DNA of 64,000 bases. Origin: JAGVSR01 sp031413815. Lineage in GTDB: Bacteria > Pseudomonadota > Alphaproteobacteria > Rhizobiales > Hyphomicrobiaceae. The stretch lies in the NCBI GenBank assembly GCA_031413815.1, contig JANOFU010000095.1, positions 1 to 64,000 on the forward strand. The letters run 5' to 3'. The notes under the pieces are model-generated. The model had not been told where the DNA came from, ran no database searches, and worked only from the letters and a program-made list of their open reading frames with translations. This document shows, one piece after another, positions 16,166 to 25,478 of this stretch. A program made the translations under genes and the position numbers. Each line of letters opens with the position of its first letter. Positions within the stretch are counted from its first letter, which is position 1.

Positions 16166-17065
16166 TCAATATTGCAGCTGGCGCGCCTTGGAAACTAGAA
16201 AATCGCGCAACACCTGAACTTTCTTTGACGTCTTTAATTCCTCTGGATAAACAAACAAGATTGGCAGTGATGGCTTCTCAGCCTCAGCCTTGGTTATGAC
16301 ATGAACGAGGTCGGATTCGTCCTCGGTCATGTAGTCGGGGATCATGCCAATACCAACACCCGCCAAGATGGCATACTTGATGGCCACAACGCTGTTGGCC
16401 CGGAACACAGTTTCCCGTGGCTCCTGGCCCTCACGTCCTGCCGTCTCCAGCCAGCTAATAGCCGGTAAATGCTGGGAGGGCTGCCCGCAGTAGGAAATAA
16501 TGCGGTGGCCGCGGTCCAGGTCTTCCAACGTATCAGGGCTGCCAAACCGGCGGATATACTGGGCCGACGCCATGGCCCGGACCTTGGCGGTAAACAGCGG
16601 CCGCCGGATCAGCTCAGGCTGGTCGGGTTCGCGCGTCCAGATGGCCACGTCGGCCTCGCGCATGGCGATGTCGATCTGGCCGTCGTCGAGAATGAGGTCA
16701 ACACGGATCTCAGGGTACAAGTCCAAAAACTCGCGGATGCGATGGGCGACCCAGACCGAGCCGAGGCCCACGGGCGCCGCGATCCGCAAGTCGCCGGACG
16801 GCTTGGTTGCCGTATCACTGAGCAGTGTTTCCACCGTCTGCAGCTTGTTCATAACCTCTGCAACCGTGCGGTAGAGCATCTCGCCTTGCTCGGTCAAAAC
16901 CAATCCGCGCGCATGGCGGTGGAACAACGCAATCTTGAGGTCTTTTTCCAACCCCGACACCTGCCGCGACACCGCCGACTGGCTCATATGCAAAGCTTCC
17001 CCGGCATGCGTGAAGCTGCCCGCCGCCGCCGAGGCGTGGAAAATCCGGAGTTTGTCCCAGTCCAT
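16166..17065 (-). CDS. LysR-family transcriptional regulator
   Basis: 299 residues, usual length. The N-terminal winged helix (MDWDKLRIFHASAAAGSFTHAG ... MSQSAVSRQVSGLE in two parts) is followed by a periplasmic-binding-like effector domain (about 90-290). The ligand is unknown. It is divergent from the MarR gene with a 165-base gap. Neither neighbour suggests a clear target; LysR genes of this subtype often lie near trxB in alphaproteobacteria, and trxB is 2 kb away here. Confidence 0.93.
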   Translation of the reverse strand: MDWDKLRIFHASAAAGSFTHAGEALHMSQSAVSRQVSGLEKDLKIALFHRHARGLVLTEQGEMLYRTVAEVMNKLQTVETLLSDTATKPSGDLRIAAPVGLGSVWVAHRIREFLDLYPEIRVDLILDDGQIDIAMREADVAIWTREPDQPELIRRPLFTAKVRAMASAQYIRRFGSPDTLEDLDRGHRIISYCGQPSQHLPAISWLETAGREGQEPRETVFRANSVVAIKYAILAGVGIGMIPDYMTEDESDLVHVITKAEAEKPSLPILFVYPEELKTSKKVQVLRDFLVSKARQLQY

Positions 17066-17174
17066 GGATGGCGTCCCGCCGTTCGCGGCGAATGCCGCAA
17101 TGCAGCATTCTAGCTATGCGTTTTGCGCAAGGCAATGACGGGTAGGACGTCTCCTTGCCGTGACCGGCAGAAGC

Positions 17175-17186
17175 GTGTAGTTACAC
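17175..17186. promoter_or_regulatory. Candidate operator upstream of marR
   Basis: GTGTA-GT-TACAC is a 12-base palindrome, and a second TTACACAC follows at 17195-17202. It lies 45-56 bases before the MarR start and between divergent LysR and MarR genes. Either regulator could use it; MarR autorepression is the usual case. Confidence 0.4.
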
Positions 17187-17230
17187 ACGTGCATTTACAC
17201 ACATCAAGATCACAACGTATCGCCACTCCC

Positions 17231-17665
17231 ATGAACCCGCCCATCAAGCTCCCCTGCACCGTGTACCGCCTGCGCATGGCCGCACGGCGCGCGACGCGGC
17301 TCTACGATCATCACCTTGCACCATCTGGACTCGGCATCGCGCAGTTTGGGCTGCTCCAGACCCTGTCGGCCAACAGCGGATCGACGGTGACCGGTCTGGC
17401 CGCCGCGCTCGACATGGACCGCTCGACCATGACCCGCAACTTGGTGCCACTGATCCGTCTTGGCCTTATCAAAGCCGGCGATGGGCATGACCGCCGGTCG
17501 CGCTCAGTAGTGATCACGGATGCTGGCGCCGCGAAACTGAAACAAGCCCTGCCGTACTGGCGCGCAGCGCAAGCCGCTGTCCGCGATGCTCTCGGCGAAG
17601 CAGAAGTCGCGCACCTTCACGCCCTGCTCGATGCCGCTGTTGCAGATCTGCCTGAACCGACCTGA
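17231..17665 (+). CDS. MarR-family transcriptional regulator
   Basis: 144 residues from the ATG at 17231. The winged helix-turn-helix is TVTGLAAALDMDRSTMTRNL, followed by the wing GDGHDRRSRSVVITDAG, both typical of MarR. Helical dimerisation segments flank it. It is 18 bases from the MAPEG gene and probably co-transcribed, so it likely controls its own expression together with MAPEG in response to a small lipophilic compound. The frame is open further upstream, but those residues look unconserved. Confidence 0.9.
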   Translation: MNPPIKLPCTVYRLRMAARRATRLYDHHLAPSGLGIAQFGLLQTLSANSGSTVTGLAAALDMDRSTMTRNLVPLIRLGLIKAGDGHDRRSRSVVITDAGAAKLKQALPYWRAAQAAVRDALGEAEVAHLHALLDAAVADLPEPT

Positions 17666-17683
17666 GCCCCAGGAGACCACCCA

Positions 17684-18076
17684 ATGCCCATTACGGCCCT
17701 CTATGCTGCTGCACTCGCGGCCTTATTTTTGATCTTGTCGTTTCGCACGATCGGTGTCCGGCGCGCAGCCAAAGTCGAAATCGGCGACGGTAACAATCCG
17801 GAACTGCTCCGGCGCATGCGGGTCCATGCCAACTTCGCCGAGTATGTTCCTATCGCGCTGATCTTGCTGGGACTCGCGGAATCGATGAAGCTCGCCCCGC
17901 TCTGGCTTCACGCCATCGGTGCAACGCTTGTGATTGGGCGATACGTTCACGCCTATGCGCTTTCGCAAACCCCGCACATTCTACAGCTGCGCGTGTTCGG
18001 CATGGCCGCGACTCTCACAGCCATCGCTACCGCCGCGGCCACGTGTCTGCTGCTATCGGCCAGCTCTGGCATTTAG
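17684..18076 (+). CDS. MAPEG-family membrane protein (glutathione transferase-like)
   Basis: 130 residues, four transmembrane helices. NNPELLRRMRVHANFAEYVPIALILL is the MAPEG signature (shown as two parts: Arg/Asn-rich loop then helix), with HILQLRVFGM near the last helix. Eukaryotic relatives use glutathione to detoxify lipid peroxides or make eicosanoids; bacterial ones are mostly uncharacterised. AGGAG lies 9 bases upstream of the start. Downstream partner of the MarR gene. Confidence 0.88.
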   Translation: MPITALYAAALAALFLILSFRTIGVRRAAKVEIGDGNNPELLRRMRVHANFAEYVPIALILLGLAESMKLAPLWLHAIGATLVIGRYVHAYALSQTPHILQLRVFGMAATLTAIATAAATCLLLSASSGI

Positions 18077-18199
18077 CCTCCGTCGTACCGGTCCCGAGCC
18101 GGTCAACGGTCGCGGGAGCAATGGAACGATCCCGCTGCCAAATTCTTACCCAGTGTCGCCCGGACATCATCCCGCCAGAAACTCCAAGTGAGGCATCCC

Positions 18200-19057
18200 A
18201 TGCTCAGACCTGCCGTCGTCCTCGCACTGCAACTGATCGCTGGCGTGGCCATGGCCGGTCCCGTCCAAGTCTGGGAAACCGCTGGCTTTGAAAACCCGGA
18301 GTCGGCGCTCTTTCATACCGGCTCATCGGCGATCTACGTCAGCAATGTCGCGGGCGAAGCGACGGTCAAGGACGGAAACGGGTTCATCTCCAAGGTCGCG
18401 TCGGACGGCACAGTGACGGCGCTCAGATGGGTGACAGGGCTCGATGCTCCCAAGGGTCTCGCGATTGCCGACGGCAAGCTCTACGCTGCGGATATCGATC
18501 ATCTTGCTGAAATCGATCTCGCGACGGGCAAAATCATCGCGAAGTACGCCGCGAGAGACGCAAAGTTCTTGAACGACGTCGCGGCTGACGCGGCCGGTAA
18601 CGTCTACGTCAGTGACATGGCAACCAACACAATCTGGCGGCTTGCCGAAGGAAAATTCGAGGTTTGGCTGCAAGACGCCAAGCTCCTGAACCCGAACGGA
18701 CTGCTGATCGAAGGCGACCGCTTGATTGTTGCGGCCTGGGGCCCGATGGACAATTCCGCAGCCACCGTGCGCGGATTCATGCTTGCCGTTTCGTTGAAAG
18801 ATAAGACAATCACTCCACTGGGCGATACGGCGCCCATTGGCCATCTGGACGGTCTCGAGCCCGCGCGCGACGGCGCTTACTACGTCACGGATTGGATGGC
18901 AGGCAAACTGTTCCGCATCGCCGCTGACGGCAAGGCGACCGTGCTGTTGCCAGACCTCGGCCAGGGAGCGGCTGATATCGGCATCATTCCGGACCAGAAC
19001 CTCGTGCTGATCCCGCGGATGAAGGACAACAAGCTCACCGCGTTTAAGTTCGAGTAG
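18200..19057 (+). CDS. Periplasmic SMP-30/gluconolactonase-like beta-propeller
   Basis: 285 residues from the ATG at 18200, with GTGAGG 7 bases upstream (a GTG at 18188 is also in frame). A signal peptide ends near VAMA-GPV. Six-bladed propeller repeats are visible as LDAPKGLAIADGKLYAAD, FLNDVAADAAGNVYVSD and LLNPNGLLIEGDRLIVA. Acidic and Asn residues at these positions are the usual divalent-metal site. The substrate is unknown; sugar lactone hydrolysis is the family default. It converges with trxB, 17 bases apart. Confidence 0.8.
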   Translation: MLRPAVVLALQLIAGVAMAGPVQVWETAGFENPESALFHTGSSAIYVSNVAGEATVKDGNGFISKVASDGTVTALRWVTGLDAPKGLAIADGKLYAADIDHLAEIDLATGKIIAKYAARDAKFLNDVAADAAGNVYVSDMATNTIWRLAEGKFEVWLQDAKLLNPNGLLIEGDRLIVAAWGPMDNSAATVRGFMLAVSLKDKTITPLGDTAPIGHLDGLEPARDGAYYVTDWMAGKLFRIAADGKATVLLPDLGQGAADIGIIPDQNLVLIPRMKDNKLTAFKFE

Positions 19058-19074
19058 ATGAAAGCGCGGCCGCC

Positions 19075-20040
19075 TTACTCCGCCGCCGCGGCGAGGCTTT
19101 CCTGGTGGGCCAGAAACTTCTCCGCCTCAAGCGCCGCCATGCAGCCCATGCCAGCCGCAGTCACGGCTTGGCGATACGTTTCATCCTTCACGTCGCCCGC
19201 CGCATAAACGCCGGGGATCTCCGTCGCGGTTGAGTCGGGCTTGGTGATCAGATACCCGCCCGGCGTCATGTCGATCTGGCCCTTGAACAGGGCCGTCGCG
19301 GGTGAATGGCCAATGGCAATGAAGACCCCGTCCACGGCGCGTTCGGTGATAACGCCGGTTTTGACATTCTTCAGCCGCGCGCCGCTGACGGACTTTGGCT
19401 CCACGGTGCCGGTAATCTCCTCGATCGCAGCATCCCAGATCACTTCGATCTTGGGGTTCTTGAACAAGCGCTCCTGGAGAATTTTCTCGGCGCGGAAGTG
19501 ATCGCGGCGATGCACGACCGTCACACGCGAAGCGAAGTTCGTGAGGAATAGCGCCTCCTCGACCGCAGTGTTGCCGCCGCCGACGACCATGACCTCTTTG
19601 CCCTTGTAGAAGAACCCGTCACACGTCGCGCAGGCCGAGACGCCGAACCCTTTGAAGGTGTCTTCCGATGGAATGCCGAGCCAGCGCGCCTGCGCACCAG
19701 TACAAATTATGAGCGCATCGCACGTGTAGACGTCGCCGCTGTCGCCTTCGAGCCGGAACGGACGCTTCTTCAGATCGACCTTTGAAATATGGTCCATAAT
19801 GATTTCGGTGCCGACGTGCGCGGCCTGCGCCTGCATTTGCTCCATTAGCCACGGGCCCTGGATGACGTCGGCAAAGCCGGGATAATTTTCCACATCTGTT
19901 GTGATGGTCAACTGCCCGCCGGGCTGGATGCCCTGGATCATGACCGGGGCCAGCATGGCGCGCGCGGCATAAATCGCGGCCGTGTAGCCGGCCGGGCCGG
20001 AGCCTAAAATGATGACTTTTGAATGCTTTGGCGTGGACAT
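19075..20040 (-). CDS. trxB: Thioredoxin-disulfide reductase
   Basis: 321 residues from the ATG at 20040. FAD motif ILGSGPAGYTAAIYAARA at the N-terminus, the redox motif ACATCDGFF (CxxC), NADPH motif VVGGGNTAVEEALFL, and the late FAD motif GVYAAGDVKD. It reduces thioredoxin with NADPH in the cytosol. The frame stays open 14 codons upstream, but family members begin at the chosen site. Confidence 0.97.
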   Translation of the reverse strand: MSTPKHSKVIILGSGPAGYTAAIYAARAMLAPVMIQGIQPGGQLTITTDVENYPGFADVIQGPWLMEQMQAQAAHVGTEIIMDHISKVDLKKRPFRLEGDSGDVYTCDALIICTGAQARWLGIPSEDTFKGFGVSACATCDGFFYKGKEVMVVGGGNTAVEEALFLTNFASRVTVVHRRDHFRAEKILQERLFKNPKIEVIWDAAIEEITGTVEPKSVSGARLKNVKTGVITERAVDGVFIAIGHSPATALFKGQIDMTPGGYLITKPDSTATEIPGVYAAGDVKDETYRQAVTAAGMGCMAALEAEKFLAHQESLAAAAE

Positions 20041-20179
20041 TGAGGGGGTTTCCAGGTCACGATTGGAGACGCGCCCAGCCAAGGGCCGGGACTCGAAATT
20101 CCACCCTCATATAGCCGCCGCGACTGGGTTCTGCGAGCCCCCTGCGGCGGCAGGGTCGGACTACCCTCCCGCCACACTC

Positions 20180-20719
20180 TCAATACTCAACAACCCCATC
20201 CAATGCGTAGTGCTTGATGGTTTTCCGGTTGGCGAGAAGCTCGGCAACAGTTGGTTCACTTTTGAGGGCCCGGCCGATGGCAATTTTTGTGGCTCCATAG
20301 TTGGTCCGGTAGAGATCCTTTTTGTCGAGGTTAGGATCGTCGGCGCAGCGCGCATCTAGCCAAATGGTCAGGATCATGCAGATGTCATCGAGCCCTTCGC
20401 GCGGCAACGTGCCCTCCGCGATGCAATCGACGATTGCGTCGCCGATGGCCGCTTGTACGACACCACCAAGCAGCTCGACGTAAGCCGCGCTGCTGATCGT
20501 GACCTTGGTGGTCATGATGGCTGGCGGACGGACCATCTGGTTGAGATCGCGAATGACGAACATGCGCGTGTGACCAACCGCCTGCCCCATCATGGAGGCG
20601 AAGGCCGTGCCGACTGGACCGCGCACCGAGCCAATCAGAATTTCCGGCATGGCATCCGTGAACTGTCCTTCTGCGGCCAAGACTGTCGCTTCACCGGCTC
20701 GAAACCAAATCTCGTTCAC
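20180..20719 (-). CDS. Formaldehyde-activating enzyme (Fae) homologue without the catalytic His
   Basis: 179 residues, GTG start at 20719 with AGGAG 8 bases upstream. Fae condenses formaldehyde with tetrahydromethanopterin in methylotrophs. Family landmarks are present: MPEILIGSVRGPVGTAF, MVRPPAIMTTKVTI, a Q-A-A-I-G-D helix, and NYGATKIAIGRALKSEP near the end. In canonical Fae the first landmark reads A-H-I-D-L-I-I-G with the catalytic His; here the aligned residue is Met (A-M-P-E-I-L-I-G). It is therefore probably a Fae2/Fae3-like paralogue with another role (pterin or aldehyde binding, or regulation). It stands alone between trxB and the gsp operon. Confidence 0.82.
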   Translation of the reverse strand: MNEIWFRAGEATVLAAEGQFTDAMPEILIGSVRGPVGTAFASMMGQAVGHTRMFVIRDLNQMVRPPAIMTTKVTISSAAYVELLGGVVQAAIGDAIVDCIAEGTLPREGLDDICMILTIWLDARCADDPNLDKKDLYRTNYGATKIAIGRALKSEPTVAELLANRKTIKHYALDGVVEY

Positions 20720-20822
20720 GCGGGATCTCCTGTGCGCTGTGGACTGGACGCGCGTCCAGCTGCCAGTGGTTGAATATCAGGATACCGCTTGGGTCAAGGC
20801 CAGCCGGTCTGGCCGGGCGCTA

Positions 20823-21485
20823 TCACGAACCCGCCCGCATCTTGAACGCCACCCGCACTGTCTGCTGCCGGCTGGTTGAGGCCTTCGCCGGATAAATTGA
20901 CATCTCGATGAGAGAGGGAAGCTGATCGGTGCGGGCCCAAGTGGTGTGCCAGACGGAATCGCTCTTGGTATCAATGGACCCGTAGTAACGGAAGCTAGTG
21001 TTCTCGATATTGTCCAAAACAGTGTGGTCAACGGTGGCGATGCCGGGCTCGCTGCTTTGCCTCTGAAACGGTGACAGCGTCAGAACGAGCGACCGGCTGT
21101 TGACCGATCCTGCCTGTTGCGGTCGCAGGGTCAGCCGGTAGAGGCCGCCGCTGACTGGCCCATCGGACAGCGACGTGACAAACGTGACGCTCTCCGGATC
21201 GCCCGAAAATGCGATTTGAGCCAACCCATCTGCGTCCCGTTCGAACACCGGCAGAGCGCTCTCAAGCCATTGCGCGATGATCGAAAGTGCGGCCGCGCGC
21301 TCTGTCGTCCCGTCCTGCGAGATCGCCGCCTGCCACGCCCGTTGGCCTGTTCTGACGCTGCCCGGCAGTAACGCCAGGATCATGGCGACAAGGACAAGCG
21401 AGACGAGCGCATCGACGAGAGCAAAGCCCGCTTCGGTATGCACTGGCACGCCGGTCTTGGATGAAGGGTTCCGCGCCCGCGTCAT
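20823..21485 (-). CDS. gspJ: Type II secretion minor pseudopilin GspJ-like
   Basis: 220 residues. The prepilin segment is EAGFALVDALVSLVLVAMIL: Gly before Phe, though the usual Glu at +5 is replaced by Asp (F-A-L-V-D). The C-terminal domain is beta-rich and long, as in GspJ. The start ATG overlaps the gspI stop (ATGA), so the two are translationally coupled. It is the last gene of the leftward gspEFHIJ operon. With I, H and K it caps the pseudopilus in the periplasm. Confidence 0.8.
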   Translation of the reverse strand: MTRARNPSSKTGVPVHTEAGFALVDALVSLVLVAMILALLPGSVRTGQRAWQAAISQDGTTERAAALSIIAQWLESALPVFERDADGLAQIAFSGDPESVTFVTSLSDGPVSGGLYRLTLRPQQAGSVNSRSLVLTLSPFQRQSSEPGIATVDHTVLDNIENTSFRYYGSIDTKSDSVWHTTWARTDQLPSLIEMSIYPAKASTSRQQTVRVAFKMRAGS

Positions 21486-21880
21486 GGTGCCGTCGCCAGC
21501 TTGATCGTTCTCAATTCAAGCGACTGCGTGCGCCGTGCAGGCGCTTCCCGCCAATCAATCCGCACACTCACCCAATAGGCGTCAGCATCTGGTTTGAAAT
21601 CAAGTGCACCGTCTCGAACGTAGCGGCGGACGTCTGTGGTCCAGGCGAATCCATCGCCCGTTGCGCCGCCCGTCGTTCCTTCGGCAAGTGGCGACTCGAC
21701 GCCCACGGACGCCAATTGCACCTTGGCGAGCGCGAGCGCTGCCGTATCGATCCGCGACGCGCGGATGCCGCGAAAGCCCAGCCCAAGGCCCTGGTAGAAT
21801 GCACCCGCTGCCAGCGCAAAGATGGTCAACGCCACCAGCGTTTCGACCAAGGTGAACCCGCTGTCACCACGTGCACGCAT
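21482..21880 (-). CDS. gspI: Type II secretion minor pseudopilin GspI-like
   Basis: 132 residues. Prepilin motif GDSGFTLVETLVALTIFALA, with cleavage after Gly and Glu at position +5. Short beta-domain after the helix, usual GspI size. AGGTGAG lies just upstream of the start. It sits 3 bases after gspH and overlaps gspJ. Order H-I-J is standard for gsp operons. Confidence 0.88.
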   Translation of the reverse strand: MRARGDSGFTLVETLVALTIFALAAGAFYQGLGLGFRGIRASRIDTAALALAKVQLASVGVESPLAEGTTGGATGDGFAWTTDVRRYVRDGALDFKPDADAYWVSVRIDWREAPARRTQSLELRTIKLATAP

Positions 21881-21883
21881 GGC

Positions 21884-22354
21884 TCACCTGTGCACTATCA
21901 AACGGCTGCGGCCGGTCAGCCAATCAACCGAGATCCCGGCCTTCACTGTTCCAGACTTCAGCACGATGTCGCCGCCGCTCGCTGTCCCGTCCGGAAAGAA
22001 GCGGATGACAGCCCAATTTCCTTTGGCGTCAGCCGCGTTCCGCAGCTGAAAGGTCATGGCAACGGCCCGCGGAATGGGTCGCGGCGCGACCGCCCCTTGC
22101 GCAAAGTACGTGCGCGTGCCGGCATCCATCACCAGCCTGTGCTCTTGACTTGTTGCCACCGCGGCAGCTCGTGTGGCCTTCAGACTTGAGACCAGTTCAA
22201 GGGCTGCCACCTGGACCGCCAGCCCTTGGCGCGAGGCGCCCAGACGCGGCATGAGCACAGCGGCAGCGATAGCGAGAATGCTTAGGACAGCCAGCGCTTC
22301 CAGCAGCGTGAAGCCCGCGTCGTGCGAAGATTTCAGAGTGCGGGACCTTGTCAT
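21884..22354 (-). CDS. gspH: Type II secretion minor pseudopilin GspH-like
   Basis: 156 residues. Prepilin motif DAGFTLLEALAVLSILAIAA, cleavage before Phe and Glu at +5. The following AALELVSSLKATRAAAVATSQ helix and beta-domain with VIRFFPDGTASGG are GspH/FimT-like. Its ATG overlaps the gspF stop (ATGA). The basic 13-residue leader is longer than in many pilins. Confidence 0.9.
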   Translation of the reverse strand: MTRSRTLKSSHDAGFTLLEALAVLSILAIAAAVLMPRLGASRQGLAVQVAALELVSSLKATRAAAVATSQEHRLVMDAGTRTYFAQGAVAPRPIPRAVAMTFQLRNAADAKGNWAVIRFFPDGTASGGDIVLKSGTVKAGISVDWLTGRSRLIVHR

Positions 22355-23577
22355 TTGAGCGCCAATTCGTTGACGGACACCAGCGCATCCATAACAGAGA
22401 GAATGAGTGTGCCAACCACGGCACCGATCAACAAGGTTAGCAGCGGCGTGAGAAGATTGGTCAAACGGTCAAGCTGGCGCTGCACGGTGGCGTCGTAGAT
22501 CTCCGCGACACGGGTCAACATGGCATCGAGTTGTCCGGATTTTTCCCCGACGCTCGCCAGTCGCACGAACAGATCGGGGAACACGCCGGAGCGCGCCAAA
22601 GGTGCGGTCAGCGATCCGCCTTCCTTAATCGTCGTGCCTGCGGTGCGCACGGCCGCCTGGAACGATGCGTTCGCCAAAACTCCGCCGGAAGTCTGGACAG
22701 CCTCCAACACCGGCACGCCGTTGCGCAGCATGGCTGACAGTGTCCGCGAAAACCGCGCCGTTTCACTGTGCTCAATAACGCGGCCGATCAGCGGCACTTT
22801 GAGCAACAGCCGGTCGCGCTGCAGTCGCAGGCTGGGGCTGCGGTTACCAGCGAGTAACCCCGCACACACGCCCGTGAAGAGGAGTCCAACGAGCGGCCAG
22901 TTGTTCGACAGAAACGACTGAATGGACGTCATCACTCCGATGACAAAGGGCGGTTCAACTTTGGCGTCTTCGAAGATCGGCTGAATGGCCGGCAGCAAAA
23001 CCGTCGCGATGACACCGACAGCTGCGAAGGCGGCCGTCAACAGAACAGCAGGATAAAGCAACGCCGATCCGATGCGCGCACGCACGTCGGCGGAGCGTTC
23101 TGTGAATCGAGCCAGATCATCCAGCGCCTCGGCCAGCGCGCCGCCACTTTCGCCGGCCTCGACCAGCCGGCAGTAGTAGTCCGGGAACGCGGGCGTTTGA
23201 GCCTGCAGCGCCTCTGACAGGGATTGCCCTTCGTTGACGTGCTCCAAGATTCTCTCAGTGGCCTCGCGCACCCGGCGTTGCACCAACGGCTGGATCGCGA
23301 CGATGCGCAGCGCTTCGTCCAAAGCGATATTGGCTTGGACGAGCGTTGAAAGTTCGCGGGTGAAGGCAGCGAGGTCGCGCGCGGGCCACTGCCGGGCACC
23401 GAACACATCGCGTTGCCACCACGCTGCACTGGCTGGTGTTGCGCGATCGATGATCTCAATGGGAAACTCAGACCGGCGCACGAGCATGTCGAGCGCACCA
23501 GTTCGCGTGTTTGCTGCCACTTCGCCAGTGCGCAAGTTGCCTGACGTATCATAGGCCTTATACGTGAAGCGCGGCAT
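22351..23577 (-). CDS. gspF: Type II secretion inner-membrane platform protein GspF
   Basis: 408 residues, full length. Two T2SSF domains (about 70-195 and 275-395), each with a Gly-Glu loop (VEAGESGGALAEALDDLA and VGEKSGQLDAMLTRVAEI), and three transmembrane helices. It links the GspE ATPase to the pseudopilus. It overlaps gspE by 20 bases and gspH by 4, so the operon is tightly coupled. Confidence 0.96.
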   Translation of the reverse strand: MPRFTYKAYDTSGNLRTGEVAANTRTGALDMLVRRSEFPIEIIDRATPASAAWWQRDVFGARQWPARDLAAFTRELSTLVQANIALDEALRIVAIQPLVQRRVREATERILEHVNEGQSLSEALQAQTPAFPDYYCRLVEAGESGGALAEALDDLARFTERSADVRARIGSALLYPAVLLTAAFAAVGVIATVLLPAIQPIFEDAKVEPPFVIGVMTSIQSFLSNNWPLVGLLFTGVCAGLLAGNRSPSLRLQRDRLLLKVPLIGRVIEHSETARFSRTLSAMLRNGVPVLEAVQTSGGVLANASFQAAVRTAGTTIKEGGSLTAPLARSGVFPDLFVRLASVGEKSGQLDAMLTRVAEIYDATVQRQLDRLTNLLTPLLTLLIGAVVGTLILSVMDALVSVNELALK

Positions 23578-25333
23578 CGGCGGCCCTCGTCACGCGCAGG
23601 ACTTCCTCAATCGTCGTTTCGCCCTTCAGAACTTTTGCAACGCCGCTTTGCAGCATCGTCACCATGCCGCTGCCCACGGCTTTTTTGGTGAGCTGCTGTT
23701 CGCCGTCGCGCGAGATGATGGCGTCGCGAAGCGCGCTGCTGATGGGCATCAACTCATAAATGGTCGTGCGGCCGTTGAAGCCTGTGTTCCGGCAGCTCTT
23801 GCAGCCGCACGCCGTCATCGGGGCAGCATAATCAGCGTCAGCTGCCGCGATGGCCGGACCCGCCAGCTCGATCAGCCGCCTGGAATACGCGGGTGAGAAA
23901 TTGGCCGGCACCGCACACGCTGGACATAGCCGCCGGACAAGCCGCTGCGCCAAAATACCCTTGAGGCTCGACGCCAGCAGATAATCCTCTACGCCCATAT
24001 CCAACAGCCGCGTGATCGTCGCCGCCGCGCTGTTGGTGTGAACTGTCGACAGCACCAAGTGGCCGGTCAGCGAGGCCCGGATGGCGATTTCCGCCGTTTC
24101 AAGATCGCGGATTTCGCCGACCATGATGATATCAGGGTCCTGCCGCAGGATTGACCGCAGCGCGGAGGCAAACGTCAACCCGATCTTCGGAGCGACATGG
24201 ATCTGATTGATGCCCGGCAACTGATACTCGATCGGGTCTTCGACCGTGAACAGCTTGCGCTCGGTAGTGTTGAGTGTGCTGAGTGCTGTGTATAGCGTTG
24301 TGGTCTTGCCGCTGCCGGTCGGGCCTGTGACGAGCAGAATGCCATTGGGTTCCTGCAACAACGACTGGAACGTCTTGAGCTCATCGCCGCCGATGCCGAG
24401 CGCTTCAAAATCCAGCGCCACGGTTGAACGGTCGAGAATGCGCAAGACGACGCTCTCCCCGCACATCGCGGGCATGGTGGACACGCGCAGATCGATCTCG
24501 CGGCCCCGCACGGTATTCTTGATGCGGCCATCCTGAGGCAGGCGGCGCTCGGCAATATTAAGCCGCGCCATGATCTTGATGCGCGACGCGAGCGCGGCTT
24601 TGACCGTCAGCGGCAACGTATCGACAGTTTGCAGGACACCATCGATGCGGAACCGGACGCGCACGCAATCTTCGCGCGGCTCGATATGAATGTCCGACGC
24701 TTTCTGCTCAACGGCGCGCAGGATGATGTCATGAACAAGCTTGATGACCGGCGCTTCGCTCGCCATGTCCTCCAGGCGGCGCACGTCGTCGCCACCGGCA
24801 TCATCATGGCTCGTCACCGTCTCAAGCGACGGTTCAGATGCTGGCACGGAAGATGACGCTGCCTCACCGCCAAAGTGCGCATCAATGTCAGACGCTGTCG
24901 CGAGGCGGATATCGACCGGTTGCTCAAGCTTGAAAGACAGAGACGCGATGGCATCAGCGTTGAATGGATCGCTAACGGCAACCACGAGGCGATCACCGTC
25001 ATTGGCGATGGGTGCAATCCGGTTCTGGGTCAGAAAGGCTCGCTTGATGCCGCTCAACGTCACCGGCGTCTCGGGAAAGGCACTGCGCGCAACAACCGGC
25101 AGATCCAGAATTTCCGACAGCGCGTGGGTCATGGCGGCATCAGGCACCAAGCCCAACCGGCTGAGGACCAGATCAAAGCGCTCGTTGGATTGCTTCTGCG
25201 CGCGAACGGCCCGGCGCGCGCCGAGATCGTCGAGCAGCCCACGCGCGGTCAACACGGCGGTCAACCCGGCGACGAAGCGATCGCTGCGGGGATCGGGCAG
25301 GGATATTGCGCGCTCCACAACCTCGAGGGCCAT
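23558..25333 (-). CDS. gspE: Type II secretion ATPase GspE
   Basis: 591 residues. An N-terminal MshEN-like domain (about 1-170) precedes the ATPase core: Walker A GPTGSGKTTTLY, Asp box FTVEDPIEYQLP, Walker B IIMVGEIRDLETAEIA and His box TGHLVLSTVHTNSA. The C-terminal zinc motif is present with CPAC and CKSC pairs about 45 residues apart. It powers pseudopilus assembly at the cytosolic face. First gene of the leftward gsp operon and divergent from gspL. Confidence 0.97.
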   Translation of the reverse strand: MALEVVERAISLPDPRSDRFVAGLTAVLTARGLLDDLGARRAVRAQKQSNERFDLVLSRLGLVPDAAMTHALSEILDLPVVARSAFPETPVTLSGIKRAFLTQNRIAPIANDGDRLVVAVSDPFNADAIASLSFKLEQPVDIRLATASDIDAHFGGEAASSSVPASEPSLETVTSHDDAGGDDVRRLEDMASEAPVIKLVHDIILRAVEQKASDIHIEPREDCVRVRFRIDGVLQTVDTLPLTVKAALASRIKIMARLNIAERRLPQDGRIKNTVRGREIDLRVSTMPAMCGESVVLRILDRSTVALDFEALGIGGDELKTFQSLLQEPNGILLVTGPTGSGKTTTLYTALSTLNTTERKLFTVEDPIEYQLPGINQIHVAPKIGLTFASALRSILRQDPDIIMVGEIRDLETAEIAIRASLTGHLVLSTVHTNSAAATITRLLDMGVEDYLLASSLKGILAQRLVRRLCPACAVPANFSPAYSRRLIELAGPAIAAADADYAAPMTACGCKSCRNTGFNGRTTIYELMPISSALRDAIISRDGEQQLTKKAVGSGMVTMLQSGVAKVLKGETTIEEVLRVTRAADAALHV

Positions 25334-25478
25334 ATCAACGCCTCGTACTAAGCAAATAATGACAGCGGACTACTGTGATGAAGAACTATTTGCTACTCTG
25401 CGGGCTTGCGTAACGGACTTTAGTCCGGTTGCTGCGATTAACTTAAACGCCCGCCGTTTTCATCGGGATCTGGCCGTC

